A program made the translations under genes and the position numbers. The notes below the pieces were generated by a model. It had not been told where the DNA came from. It worked only from the letters and a program-made list of their open reading frames with translations, and did no database searches. A DNA stretch of 64,000 bases from Ectobacillus sp. JY-23 (GTDB taxonomy: Bacteria > Bacillota > Bacilli > Bacillales > Bacillaceae_G), in the NCBI RefSeq assembly GCF_023022965.1, contig NZ_CP095462.1, positions 2,894,001 through 2,958,000 of the forward strand, in the 5' to 3' direction. Shown here one piece after another: positions 16,879 through 25,168 of this stretch (within the stretch, counting starts at the first letter, position 1; each line of letters opens with the position of its first letter).

Positions 16879-18678
16879 TTATACATGTGTATCTCCATGT
16901 ATATAGGAATCTATGATGTTTTGGTGCAAGGGAGGTGCTTGAACTGCAACCTCAATATGCATAAATTGCTCAACATCAAACAATCCTGTGTCTGTCAGCT
17001 TTAAGGCAGGGATTACAGGCAGTGTTAGGAACGAAAGTGTTAGAAATGGATTGAAGTTGCCTGTAAAACCAATTTGAGGTAATGTTTTTTTCAACATGCT
17101 AAGTTCTGTGTTTACAGTATGAAAATCCTTTTCAGACATTAATCCAGCAATCGGCAATGGTAGAGCCTGTAGGATTGCTCCATTTTTTACAATCACAAGA
17201 CCACCTTTTAGTTGCTTGAGAGCGCGAACAGCAACTTGCATGTCGTAATCATTGGTCCCTGTCGCAACAATGTTGTGAGAGTCATGTGCAATTGTTGTGG
17301 CGATGGCTCCTTCTTTTAGTCTAAATCCTTTTACAATGCCCTTCCCAATATTACCTGTATGTTTATGTCGTTCTACGACTATCATTTTAAGTTGGTCCGC
17401 TTCCACAGAAGGGCAAAAATATCCGTCCTTCACCTGCACGTTTTCAATGAGCTTGTATGTTCTTAACTGGTTTGGAATGATGCCGATTATATGAGCTTGC
17501 TTGGACTCTCCAATTGGAATTTGCAAGTCTTTTTCTGTAAGTTCGGGAATATGAACGGTTTCTGTCAGCTGCGGCAGCGGTTGATTCTTGCACAATTCTT
17601 CGCCAACGTACATACCGTTTTTTCCGACAAGTGTTCCGCCCCTAAATACCTCTGAGATGATAACTGACTCCAGGTCATCAAGCAATAGGAAATCTCCCTC
17701 AAATCCCGGTGCTATGGCTCCTTTTGTATGCAAGCCATAGCACTCTGCCGCATTCAAAGAAGCCATTTGAATAGCAAGCAGCGGAGAGATGCCGTATTGA
17801 ATTGCTAAACGCACGTTGTGGTCAATACTCCCTTCTTTGATTAAGTCATCCAAATGTTTATCATCTGTGCAGAACAGAAAGCGACGTGCATTATGAATCG
17901 TTACAGCTTGTATAAGAGACTGTAAATCCTTTGCGACAGAGCCTTCACGAATCAATACGTACATACCACGTCTGATTCGATCTAACGCCTCAGAAGCTGT
18001 CGTACATTCATGATCGGTGGTAATGCCTGCGGATTTATAGACATTTATAGCGTTTGTGTCGAGTCCGGCCAGATGACCATCAATTTGGTTTCTATGTGTT
18101 AATGTAGTTGTGATTTTATCAAGCATACTGTTCTCTGCGTGCAAGACAGACGGATAATCCATCACTTCAGCTAAACCATGAACACGTTTGTGCTGGAAGA
18201 ACGGTTCTAAATCAGCGGCATGTAGCTCTGCGCCTGCATTTTCAAAAGGAGTCGCAGGTACACAAGAAGGAAGCATAACACGTACATCCAGTGGAATGTC
18301 CTCTGCGTTTTCAAGCATGTATTGAATTCCTTCGGCGCCAGATACGTTTGCGATTTCATGTGGGTCTGTAATTACAGTGGTCACCCCGTGCGGCAGAACG
18401 ACCTTTGCGAACTCGGCGGGACTGATCATAGAAGATTCAATATGAACGTGACCATCAATGAAAGCGGGACAAACATAGCGACCTTTTGCGTCAATAATTT
18501 GCTTGCCTTCAAATTCTCCAATGCCAACGAACATCCCATCTGAAATTGCTACGTCGCCTTCAATAATCTCAAGGTTAAATACATCAATAATGCGTCCATT
18601 TTTAATTACAACATCTGCAGGTGTTTGCTTACCCGCCGCCATAATGTGTTTTTTTAATTGCTCTTTTCTTGTTGTCAT
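16879..18678 (-). CDS. ade: Adenine deaminase
   Basis: About 599 residues from the ATG at 18678, which is preferred over an in-frame ATG at 18696 because AAGGAG lies 9 bases ahead of it. The amidohydrolase metal site GHVHIESSMISP is near residue 90, followed by VITDPHEIANVSG and DDKHLDDLI, all as in Ade-type adenine deaminases. The enzyme converts adenine to hypoxanthine and ammonia in purine salvage and acts in the cytosol with bound metal. Length is normal for the family. It is transcribed alone behind a purine riboswitch with a terminator next to its ribosome site. Confidence 0.95.
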   Translation of the reverse strand: MTTRKEQLKKHIMAAGKQTPADVVIKNGRIIDVFNLEIIEGDVAISDGMFVGIGEFEGKQIIDAKGRYVCPAFIDGHVHIESSMISPAEFAKVVLPHGVTTVITDPHEIANVSGAEGIQYMLENAEDIPLDVRVMLPSCVPATPFENAGAELHAADLEPFFQHKRVHGLAEVMDYPSVLHAENSMLDKITTTLTHRNQIDGHLAGLDTNAINVYKSAGITTDHECTTASEALDRIRRGMYVLIREGSVAKDLQSLIQAVTIHNARRFLFCTDDKHLDDLIKEGSIDHNVRLAIQYGISPLLAIQMASLNAAECYGLHTKGAIAPGFEGDFLLLDDLESVIISEVFRGGTLVGKNGMYVGEELCKNQPLPQLTETVHIPELTEKDLQIPIGESKQAHIIGIIPNQLRTYKLIENVQVKDGYFCPSVEADQLKMIVVERHKHTGNIGKGIVKGFRLKEGAIATTIAHDSHNIVATGTNDYDMQVAVRALKQLKGGLVIVKNGAILQALPLPIAGLMSEKDFHTVNTELSMLKKTLPQIGFTGNFNPFLTLSFLTLPVIPALKLTDTGLFDVEQFMHIEVAVQAPPLHQNIIDSYIHGDTHV

Positions 18679-18700
18679 TTTTCTCGTCTCCTTCATGCAA

Positions 18701-18728
18701 AATAAAAAACCTTAGGTACCTAAGGTTT
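18701..18728 (-). terminator. Riboswitch-controlled terminator ahead of ade
   Basis: Palindrome AAACCTTAGGTACCTAAGGTTT followed on the minus strand by TTTATT, ending about 7 bases before the ade ribosome site. Upstream GTCAAACC overlaps its 5' arm and can pair with GGTTTGAC inside the aptamer, giving an antiterminator. Confidence 0.85.
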
Positions 18729-18790
18729 GACATAGAGAAGGAGAAAAGAGGCGCTTCACCTACGAAAAAGGGTAGGGAAACTCCATCCTC

Positions 18791-18858
18791 CTCGTAGTCA
18801 AACCATTTACGGCGGTTTGGTAGAAACTTTTGGACCATATCTCCAATATTATACGAGT
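18791..18858 (-). promoter_or_regulatory. Purine riboswitch aptamer, guanine-type by its J3/1 base
   Basis: On the minus strand: P1 arm ACTCGTA, then TATAATATTGGAGATATGG, the conserved GTTTCTACC, CCGTAAATGG and GACTACGAG closing P1. This matches the purine aptamer consensus, including the loop bases that form the tertiary contact. The specificity position after GA is C (GACTAC), which in known aptamers selects guanine or hypoxanthine; adenine aptamers carry U (GATTAT). With the terminator at 18701-18728 it should be an off-switch. Confidence 0.92.
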
Positions 18859-18892
18859 GGATTGTATATTGTTCGTAAATTGATTAGTTAAC

Positions 18893-18921
18893 ATTCTAGC
18901 TATCTAGGGGAATGGTGTCAA
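18893..18921 (-). promoter_or_regulatory. Sigma-A type promoter of ade
   Basis: On the minus strand TTGACA, a 17-bp spacer and TAGAAT. Transcription would start about 30 bp before the riboswitch aptamer. Confidence 0.75.
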
Positions 18922-19111
18922 TGGTCATTGTGAAAATTTGAAAATTAAAAAAGGAGTGGGGGGATTTAGGGTAAATAAGACACTGAATGCTCCTGTTTTT
19001 TCTTTGTCCCCCCGCCTTCATTACGGTCTATAAAGAGCAAATTGTCCTTTTAGTTATTGTGATTGTTGCTAAACATGCTGTGGTATTCAAAAAATGGAGA
19101 AGATGTGTATC

Positions 19112-19151
19112 ATATAAAGAAGGAGCAGACTATACAAATTGTCTGCTCCTT
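19112..19151 (-). terminator. Intrinsic terminator after tctA
   Basis: Stem GGAGCAGAC / GTCTGCTCC with a 10-base loop, followed on the minus strand by TTCTTTATAT. Confidence 0.8.
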
Positions 19152-19156
19152 TTCTG

Positions 19157-20683
19157 TTAAGCTTCTTCGTTGATAATGACGCTTCTTCCTCGCATTTTTA
19201 AAATGAGCGGAATGACCATCCACATGACTGCAGTCAGCAAAAAAATAAGAGAAACCGGCTTTTGTAGGAAAATGCTGTAGTCACCGTTCGACGTTGTTAG
19301 GGCCCGGCGCATATTGTTTTCAATCATAGGGCCGAGTACAAGACCAAGCACGAGCGGAGCAACCGGGAAATCGTTTTTAGTTAGAAAATAACCAGCGACA
19401 CCGCAGGCAATAAGGAGAAATAAATCGAAAGTAGTAAATTGCACCGCGTATACCCCGAAAATTGAAATTGCTATAATGAGTGGGAGTAAGTATTTCACCG
19501 GTGTTTCAATAATTTTCGCAAATATCTTTACAAGCGGCATATTTAAAATGAGGAGCATTACGTTACCGATAAACATGCTAGCGATGAGTCCCCATGCAAC
19601 TTGTGGATGATCATTGAATAAAAGAGGGCCCGGCTGTACGTTATACATGATTAAAGCGCCCATCAAAATGGCGGTTGTGCCGGAACCCGGGATGCCAAGC
19701 GTCAGGAGCGGAATCATCGCGCCGCCGGACGCTCCGTTGTTTGCTGACTCCGGAGCTGCGACTCCTTCAATCGCACCTTGCCCAAACTTGCCAGGCTGTT
19801 TGCTGAGTTTCTTTTCGGCAATATAGGAAAAGAACGAAGCCAGTGTCGCTCCTGCTCCAGGTAAAATGCCGATAAAAAATCCAAGAAGCGAGCCGCGAAT
19901 GATTGGTCCTGTGCTTCTTTGCAAGTCTTGCTTTGTCGGCAAAACCCGTCCAATTTTTGCGATTTCTCCGCCAACTTCATCTTTTTCTAAAATGGTTTTA
20001 AACACTTCACCAAGTGCGAATAACCCTACCGCAACCGTCAAAAATTCCAAGCCGGAATATAAGACTGGCAGATCGTATGTGAATCTGGCAACTCCTGATA
20101 CGTTATCCATTCCGATGGTTGCCAACAATAAGCCAACCACTGTCATAATTAGCGCTTTAGTCATCGATTTTCCCGCCAGACCGCTTACTGCGCAAAGTCC
20201 TAAAATCATCAGAGAGAAGTACTCGGCTGGTCCGAAGGAGATGGCGATGGCCGATAACGGCTGCGCCAAAAGAACTAGACCAATCAATGACACCAGTCCT
20301 GCTACAAAGGAACCGATTGCGGAAATGGATAAAGCTGCGCCGGCGCGACCTTGCCGTGCCATTTGATAGCCGTCTAACGCCGTAACAACAGAAGACGATT
20401 CACCTGGCGTATTCAATAGAATGGATGTTGTGGATCCCCCGTACATTGCACCGTAATAGACACCTGCAAGCAAAATAATAGAGCTCGCCGCGGCTGATTC
20501 CGGATCCAGACCTGATGTCAAGGTGGCTGTTACCGGTATGAGAAGAGCTACGCCGCTCATCGGACCGATGCCCGGAAGAACGCCGACTGTTGTCCCGATT
20601 AGAACACCGACGAAGGCGAATACCAGGTTATGCCACTGAAGAGCTTCAATAAATCCGTTTGTGAGAAATTGTATTGTTTCCAT
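19157..20683 (-). CDS. tctA: Tripartite tricarboxylate transporter, large membrane subunit TctA
   Basis: 508 residues, strongly hydrophobic throughout with about a dozen membrane segments. Glycine-rich TctA signatures GTTVGVLPGIGPMSGVALLI, GVYYGAMYGGSTTSILLNTPG and a second copy GFFIGILPGAGATLASFFSY show the internal duplication of the family. The ATG follows GGAGG by 8 bases and starts 10 bp after the TctB stop. With TctB and TctC it should form a secondary importer, driven by an ion gradient, for a carboxylate; the exact substrate is not visible. Confidence 0.94.
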   Translation of the reverse strand: METIQFLTNGFIEALQWHNLVFAFVGVLIGTTVGVLPGIGPMSGVALLIPVTATLTSGLDPESAAASSIILLAGVYYGAMYGGSTTSILLNTPGESSSVVTALDGYQMARQGRAGAALSISAIGSFVAGLVSLIGLVLLAQPLSAIAISFGPAEYFSLMILGLCAVSGLAGKSMTKALIMTVVGLLLATIGMDNVSGVARFTYDLPVLYSGLEFLTVAVGLFALGEVFKTILEKDEVGGEIAKIGRVLPTKQDLQRSTGPIIRGSLLGFFIGILPGAGATLASFFSYIAEKKLSKQPGKFGQGAIEGVAAPESANNGASGGAMIPLLTLGIPGSGTTAILMGALIMYNVQPGPLLFNDHPQVAWGLIASMFIGNVMLLILNMPLVKIFAKIIETPVKYLLPLIIAISIFGVYAVQFTTFDLFLLIACGVAGYFLTKNDFPVAPLVLGLVLGPMIENNMRRALTTSNGDYSIFLQKPVSLIFLLTAVMWMVIPLILKMRGRSVIINEEA

Positions 20684-20693
20684 AGCACGCCTC

Positions 20694-21149
20694 CTAGTTC
20701 AGCCATACAGGAAAGCCCGGAATTGAGCCCTGTAGCACTTCAACGAATAAGTAATAGACGCCGTAAGAAAATACGCCTGAAATCAGCAGTGTTTTCCATA
20801 ATCCACCTCGCTCCATAACTTGGAATCCGATTACAAGGAATACGAAGGTTGTAATTACATAGCCGATGGTTTCCAGTAACGCCGCATACAGTATTGCTAC
20901 AATGAGGATAATGAAAAATCTTTTATAATCCAATGATGACTTTTTTCGTTCTGTCCCGTAGTAACGGAAGGTTTCAAAGAATAGGCGTATACTTAACAAA
21001 ACAAGAATGGCGCCGAGAAAGGTAGGGAAAATGTCCGGACCCACAGTGCTTCCATATGCGCTTGTGGCAATCTTTCGACTTTCAACTAAGAAGCCTATAC
21101 CGGCGATAAAAAATACAAAGCTTATATATCGATCGAATGTTCTGCTCAT
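20694..21149 (-). CDS. tctB: Tripartite tricarboxylate transporter, small membrane subunit TctB
   Basis: 151 residues with four predicted membrane segments (YISFVFFIAGIGFLV, IFPTFLGAILVLLSIRLFF, FIILIVAILYAALLETIGYV, WKTLLISGVFSYGVYYLFVE). The size, topology and position between tctC and tctA are those of TctB proteins, which are poorly conserved in sequence. AGGAGAGG lies ahead of the ATG. The central gene of a three-gene transport operon. Confidence 0.88.
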   Translation of the reverse strand: MSRTFDRYISFVFFIAGIGFLVESRKIATSAYGSTVGPDIFPTFLGAILVLLSIRLFFETFRYYGTERKKSSLDYKRFFIILIVAILYAALLETIGYVITTFVFLVIGFQVMERGGLWKTLLISGVFSYGVYYLFVEVLQGSIPGFPVWLN

Positions 21150-21205
21150 TATAATGATTCCTCTCCTAATTTTAAATAGGGGAAGAATAGTCCTCCCCCT
21201 TGGTA

Positions 21206-22213
21206 TTATTTCGCCATGCCAAGAGCTGTCAAAAGCTCTTTGACTACTTTGTCTTGCTCATCTAAGAATACTTTGAAATCAGCAGCATCCTTGAATTCGC
21301 TTTCCCAGCCGTTCGCCTGCAGTTCTTTTTTCCAAATTTCATTTTTGTTCAGAGCCTTTAGCTTTTCTTCCCAGTATGCAACTTCATCCTTCTTCATTCC
21401 CTTTGGACCAAAGACACCACGCCAAACCGTAAAGTCCGCTTTGATCCCAGCTTCTTCAAAAGTAGGCACATCCTGCAGCAGACCACCAAGGCGTTTCTTT
21501 GCACTGATAGCAAGCACCTTCACTTTGCCTGCTTTTACATACTCTCCTACACTGGAAGTGTCCGTCGCAATCGCATCAGCGTTTCCACCGAGCAACGCTG
21601 CCAGCGCTTCACCGCCGCCGTCATAGGAAACATATTTGACCGCCTTTGGATTGACGTCGTACTTATAGGCCGGAAGAATTGCAACTAAGTGATCCATGGA
21701 ACCAGGAGCAGATCCACCTGCCATGGTAACCTTTTGCGGGTTGGTTTTGATTGCTTCTAGCAATGATTTCAAATCTTGATACGGGGAATCCGCTTTGACA
21801 ACAATCGCACCGTAGTCCTTTGTCAGTTGTGCAAGTGGTGTCGTATCTCTATACCCATATGGGCTGTTTCCTTCCTTCTTGTCATGATTAATTAAAATAG
21901 GTGGTGAGCTGACGAATAGTTTATAGGGATTGTTTTTATCTTGTGTTGCATACTCTGCCAAAAACACCGTTCCGCCGCCTCCTGGTTTGTTCTCAACTGT
22001 GATGGTTTGCTCTACAAGTTTTGTTTCCGTCAGCACCTTTGACAAGGAACGTGCTGTTTTATCCCAACCCCCCCCAGCTCCAGATGGCGCGACAATTGTG
22101 AGCGGTTTCTTTGGATAATCTTTATTCGTCCCTGAAGTTTCTTTTGCTCCACCGCATGCAGCTAGATTTAATGCGAGCATACCAGCAAGCAATACCCCTG
22201 CAACTTTCTTCAT
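21206..22213 (-). CDS. tctC: TctC (Bug-family) substrate-binding lipoprotein
   Basis: 335 residues. A lipoprotein signal (MKKVAGVLLAGMLALNLAAC, lipobox LAAC) puts it on the outer face of the membrane. The body shows the Bug/TctC pattern: YPKKPLTIVAPSGAGGGWDK, then GGSAPGSMDHL and VKYVSYDGGGEALAALLGG, which form the carboxylate-binding cleft. It delivers substrate to TctAB. Its gene starts about 140 bp after the response regulator, beyond a terminator and a cre-like sequence, so it likely has its own regulated promoter. Confidence 0.93.
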   Translation of the reverse strand: MKKVAGVLLAGMLALNLAACGGAKETSGTNKDYPKKPLTIVAPSGAGGGWDKTARSLSKVLTETKLVEQTITVENKPGGGGTVFLAEYATQDKNNPYKLFVSSPPILINHDKKEGNSPYGYRDTTPLAQLTKDYGAIVVKADSPYQDLKSLLEAIKTNPQKVTMAGGSAPGSMDHLVAILPAYKYDVNPKAVKYVSYDGGGEALAALLGGNADAIATDTSSVGEYVKAGKVKVLAISAKKRLGGLLQDVPTFEEAGIKADFTVWRGVFGPKGMKKDEVAYWEEKLKALNKNEIWKKELQANGWESEFKDAADFKVFLDEQDKVVKELLTALGMAK

Positions 22214-22242
22214 TTAAATTCCCTCCATATCATTTTTTACAT

Positions 22243-22273
22243 ATTAAAAAGACAGCATGTAAGCGCTGTCTTT
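22243..22273 (-). terminator. Terminator after the response regulator, overlapping a cre-like site
   Basis: On the minus strand AAAGACAGC-GCTTACAT-GCTGTCTTT followed by TTAATAT. The plus-strand sequence TGTAAGCGCTGTCT at 22258-22271 matches the CcpA consensus TGWAARCGYTWNCW with one mismatch. Confidence 0.7.
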
Positions 22274-22355
22274 AAGTTATCAGAAAAATTTTTTTATTTT
22301 AAGTTTTTGTTCATAAGGTCATTAAATGTAATATTTTTTATTTTGTTCATAAAAT

Positions 22356-23051
22356 TCACGATTGAACTTGGAAATACCGTCGTTCTGGACGTCCCACACT
22401 TCCGTAAATTAGATCAGCCCGTACTTTTTTCTGTGAGATGAGATATTCCAAGTACCGTCTGGCAGTAGAGCGGCTGACACCAGAGCGCTTACTCAATTCC
22501 TCAGCGGTTACGCCATAGCCGCCTATTGTAGAAGTGCACTTCAAGATTTTATCTAGCGTGAGCGGGTCAATTCCCTTTGGTGCGCAATCCTGTTGTTTTT
22601 CAAAAATTTGCTTTCCAATATTCCACATACTCTCAATCTGCTCAAGCGACAGTTCTTTCTCTTGCTGTAGCTTTTCAAGCTGAGAGGCATAGTTTTTTAG
22701 GCTCTTCTCAAAGCGATCGAAGGTGAGGGGTTTTACAATGTAATCAAATACACCACCCCTTAGCGCATGTCGCACTATATCCGCTTCAGAAGCAGCAGTA
22801 ATCATAATGATATCAATATCGGGAAAGTGCCCTCGAACGTATCTTACAAGTTCAATCCCACGCATGTCCGGCAAATACACATCGAGCAAAATAAGCTGCG
22901 GCCGCAAGAGTTTTATCCATTCCTTTGCCTGTTCGCCGGTCGCGGCAGTCCCGACGACACGAAAACCCTCTATTTTTTCGGTAAAACGGTGGTGAATATC
23001 CGCAATACGGAAATCGTCTTCGACAATTAATACTTCAATAACTTGTAGCAT
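22356..23051 (-). CDS. CitB/DcuR-type response regulator
   Basis: About 231 residues from the ATG at 23051, preferred because AAGGA lies 9 bases ahead; in-frame ATGs farther upstream would overlap the kinase gene deeply. Receiver domain with phosphoacceptor D57 (LILLDVYLPDMRG), acidic pair ED (IVEDDF) and Lys of YIVKPL. The C-terminal winged helix-turn-helix (VTAEELSKRSGVSRSTARRY) is of the CitT/DctR type. Overlaps the kinase stop by 17 bp, showing translational coupling. The predicted target is the neighbouring tct operon. Confidence 0.93.
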   Translation of the reverse strand: MLQVIEVLIVEDDFRIADIHHRFTEKIEGFRVVGTAATGEQAKEWIKLLRPQLILLDVYLPDMRGIELVRYVRGHFPDIDIIMITAASEADIVRHALRGGVFDYIVKPLTFDRFEKSLKNYASQLEKLQQEKELSLEQIESMWNIGKQIFEKQQDCAPKGIDPLTLDKILKCTSTIGGYGVTAEELSKRSGVSRSTARRYLEYLISQKKVRADLIYGSVGRPERRYFQVQS

Positions 23052-24654
23052 GCGCCTCATTCCTTTCTTTTGGAATCGCAATAATAAAGAGTGCTCCATT
23101 CCAATCGCCTCTCTCAATCGCAACCGTACCGTTCAGCTCTTTTACGAGCTCTTTGACCTTTGCCAGCCCGTAGCCACGTTGATTTGTAGCTTTTGTGGAA
23201 AAACCGCGCTGAAAAATATGAGGAAGCAACCTATCATCAATACCAGGTCCTGAATCCTCTACCTCTATTAATATATCATTGCCCATGTCTGTCACAAACA
23301 GCCGGACTTTTCGATTGTATACATCATTTTTCTCTACTGATTCAAAGGCATTTGTGATTAAGTTTCCCAGAATAGAAACAACGTGGCTACTGTCTATATA
23401 AGGAGGCAACTTGTCTAAGCTACTCTCCCTGTCAAATACAAAGTCGATTTTTAGCTCACGTGCCCGGTTATAAAAACCGATTAGGATACCACCTAACCAG
23501 GGATTGCGCAATCGTTTCATAATGAACTGTGTAAAGTCATGCTGCACTGCCGTCTCTTTATGAACAAGCTCCAGCGCTTCCTCATAAGATCCTAATTGAA
23601 TTAAACCTGACAATGTATAAAGCAAATTATTAAACTCATGCGTCTGTGCGCGTAATGCCTCTGTGTAACGCTTGACCTGTGAAAGCTCCTCTGTAAGTTG
23701 ATCTATTTCAGATTTAAGCCGAAAACTTGATACAACTCCAATTACTTCATCTCCCTGCTTCACAGGTACGCGATTTGCAATAACTATTTTGTCCCCTAAG
23801 TACAGTTGCTTGTCGAGTTGTCGTTCGCCGGTATGAAGGACATCCATTATGGATGTTGTCGGTACTATCTCTAGTACATGTTTGCCGATGACTGTATCCC
23901 AACGGTCAAGAGATAGAATTTCTGCTGCAGTTTGGTTAACCAAGCTGATTTTCCCTGTCTTGTCAGTAACCATGATTCCTTCTCTCACAGATTGGATAAT
24001 GGCCCGGTGCTCTTCATATAGTTTAGATATTTCTTCTGGCTCAAAGCCGAACATAAGGTTTTTGATATTGCGCGCTAAATAGATAGAGCCCACAGTACCC
24101 ATTAGGAGTCCTGATGCCGCAATCCATACAATCAACTTCCCATAGTCGTGCGCAATTTCATAAATATTCTTCATGAGAAATCCTACTGAGACGATTCCAA
24201 TAATAGTACCGTCTTCATCGCGAATAGGAGCTTTTCCACGCAGTGAGAGACCTAGCGTGCCTGTTGCTTTGGATATGTAGGAGACACCGTTCTCAAGAGC
24301 GAGTTCATTATCTCCTCCTACCATTTTTTCACCGATTCGATCCGGATTCGGGTGGGAATAGCGTATGCCTTCTTTATTGCCTATAACAATAAACTCTGCT
24401 GTTGTTTCAATACGAATTCTTTCCACGAGAGGCTGAAGCTGTTCCCAGGGCTTTTCTGTGCGAAAGGCTGCTCGTACCTCAGGCATTGTCGCAACAGTCT
24501 CCGCAACATTTAAAGCTTGTTCCCCGAGTTGCTGCTCTGTGGTACGCGAAAGCATGTAGTATAAAAGGAGACTGATTTGAATGAGAATAATCATAATTAA
24601 AGCAACAATAAACAAGGTAATTCTAGGTTGTAGCTTCAGTTTCTTAAACCTCAA
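23035..24654 (-). CDS. CitA/DcuS-type sensor histidine kinase
   Basis: 539 residues. A first membrane segment (ITLFIVALIMIILIQISLLL) is followed by an extracytoplasmic Cache/PAS sensor (about 45-175), a second segment (LIVWIAASGLLMGTVGSIYL), a cytoplasmic PAS domain (IMVTDKTGKISLVNQTAAEI), a Spo0B-like dimerisation helix with the phospho-His of HEFNNLLYTLSGLIQLG and an HATPase with GDWNGALF at its end. This architecture senses external carboxylates such as citrate or C4-diacids. The start is probably TTG at 24654, preceded by AGAAGGGG. First gene of the sensor-regulator pair feeding the tct operon. Confidence 0.93.
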   Translation of the reverse strand: MRFKKLKLQPRITLFIVALIMIILIQISLLLYYMLSRTTEQQLGEQALNVAETVATMPEVRAAFRTEKPWEQLQPLVERIRIETTAEFIVIGNKEGIRYSHPNPDRIGEKMVGGDNELALENGVSYISKATGTLGLSLRGKAPIRDEDGTIIGIVSVGFLMKNIYEIAHDYGKLIVWIAASGLLMGTVGSIYLARNIKNLMFGFEPEEISKLYEEHRAIIQSVREGIMVTDKTGKISLVNQTAAEILSLDRWDTVIGKHVLEIVPTTSIMDVLHTGERQLDKQLYLGDKIVIANRVPVKQGDEVIGVVSSFRLKSEIDQLTEELSQVKRYTEALRAQTHEFNNLLYTLSGLIQLGSYEEALELVHKETAVQHDFTQFIMKRLRNPWLGGILIGFYNRARELKIDFVFDRESSLDKLPPYIDSSHVVSILGNLITNAFESVEKNDVYNRKVRLFVTDMGNDILIEVEDSGPGIDDRLLPHIFQRGFSTKATNQRGYGLAKVKELVKELNGTVAIERGDWNGALFIIAIPKERNEAHATSY

Positions 24655-25168
24655 TTTTAATGCCCCTTCTTTTTTATCTAAAATTTTAAAATAATTAGAG
24701 ATATTTGTACAGGTAGGAACGTGTTACTACGATAACAAGAAGCCTCCATAATCGATAGACGCTTCAATTTCAAGGTTGCTCTAACTTTATATTTTAAGGG
24801 TGTAGCTTATTTAAGATTGTCATCATTTAATGTATATTCAAAAATATTTTGACGGTTTAGTTGTTAAAACATATGTTTCTGCGCTTAATTTGGGGTAATT
24901 TTTTCCAGATGTAGTAGGTGATTTGGTATCATTTAGTGGAAATAGACAGAAGTAAGCTAAAAGCATAATAAGAAATAAACCCAAGTCAAAATAGCTAGCG
25001 AAATATTGTTTTTGTTAATTATTTGCCTGATAATTCTAATTGTCAGATTTTTGTTTGAGGAGGAATGCTATATAAACCTATTGAACAATGATACAAGGTA
25101 TATATTTGTATCTGTATGGGAAAGATTGCTTGAAAACTATGAAACTATCAATGAGTAGGAGGGATGAT
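24655..25168. other. Divergent intergenic region
   Basis: About 510 bp of AT-rich DNA between the kinase (leftward) and subtilase (rightward) starts. It must hold both promoters. No palindrome, small ORF with a good ribosome site or recognisable RNA was found. Confidence 0.5.

Noticed and set aside
19714-20366. Long frames within tctA on both strands
   Set aside because: Out-of-frame shadows of a GC-richer membrane protein gene; composition is unlike the neighbouring genes and no ribosome sites are present.
25088-25168. N-terminal extension of the large subtilase from an earlier ATG
   Set aside because: No ribosome site lies before it, and the ATG at 25169 has AGGAGG and begins a normal signal peptide.
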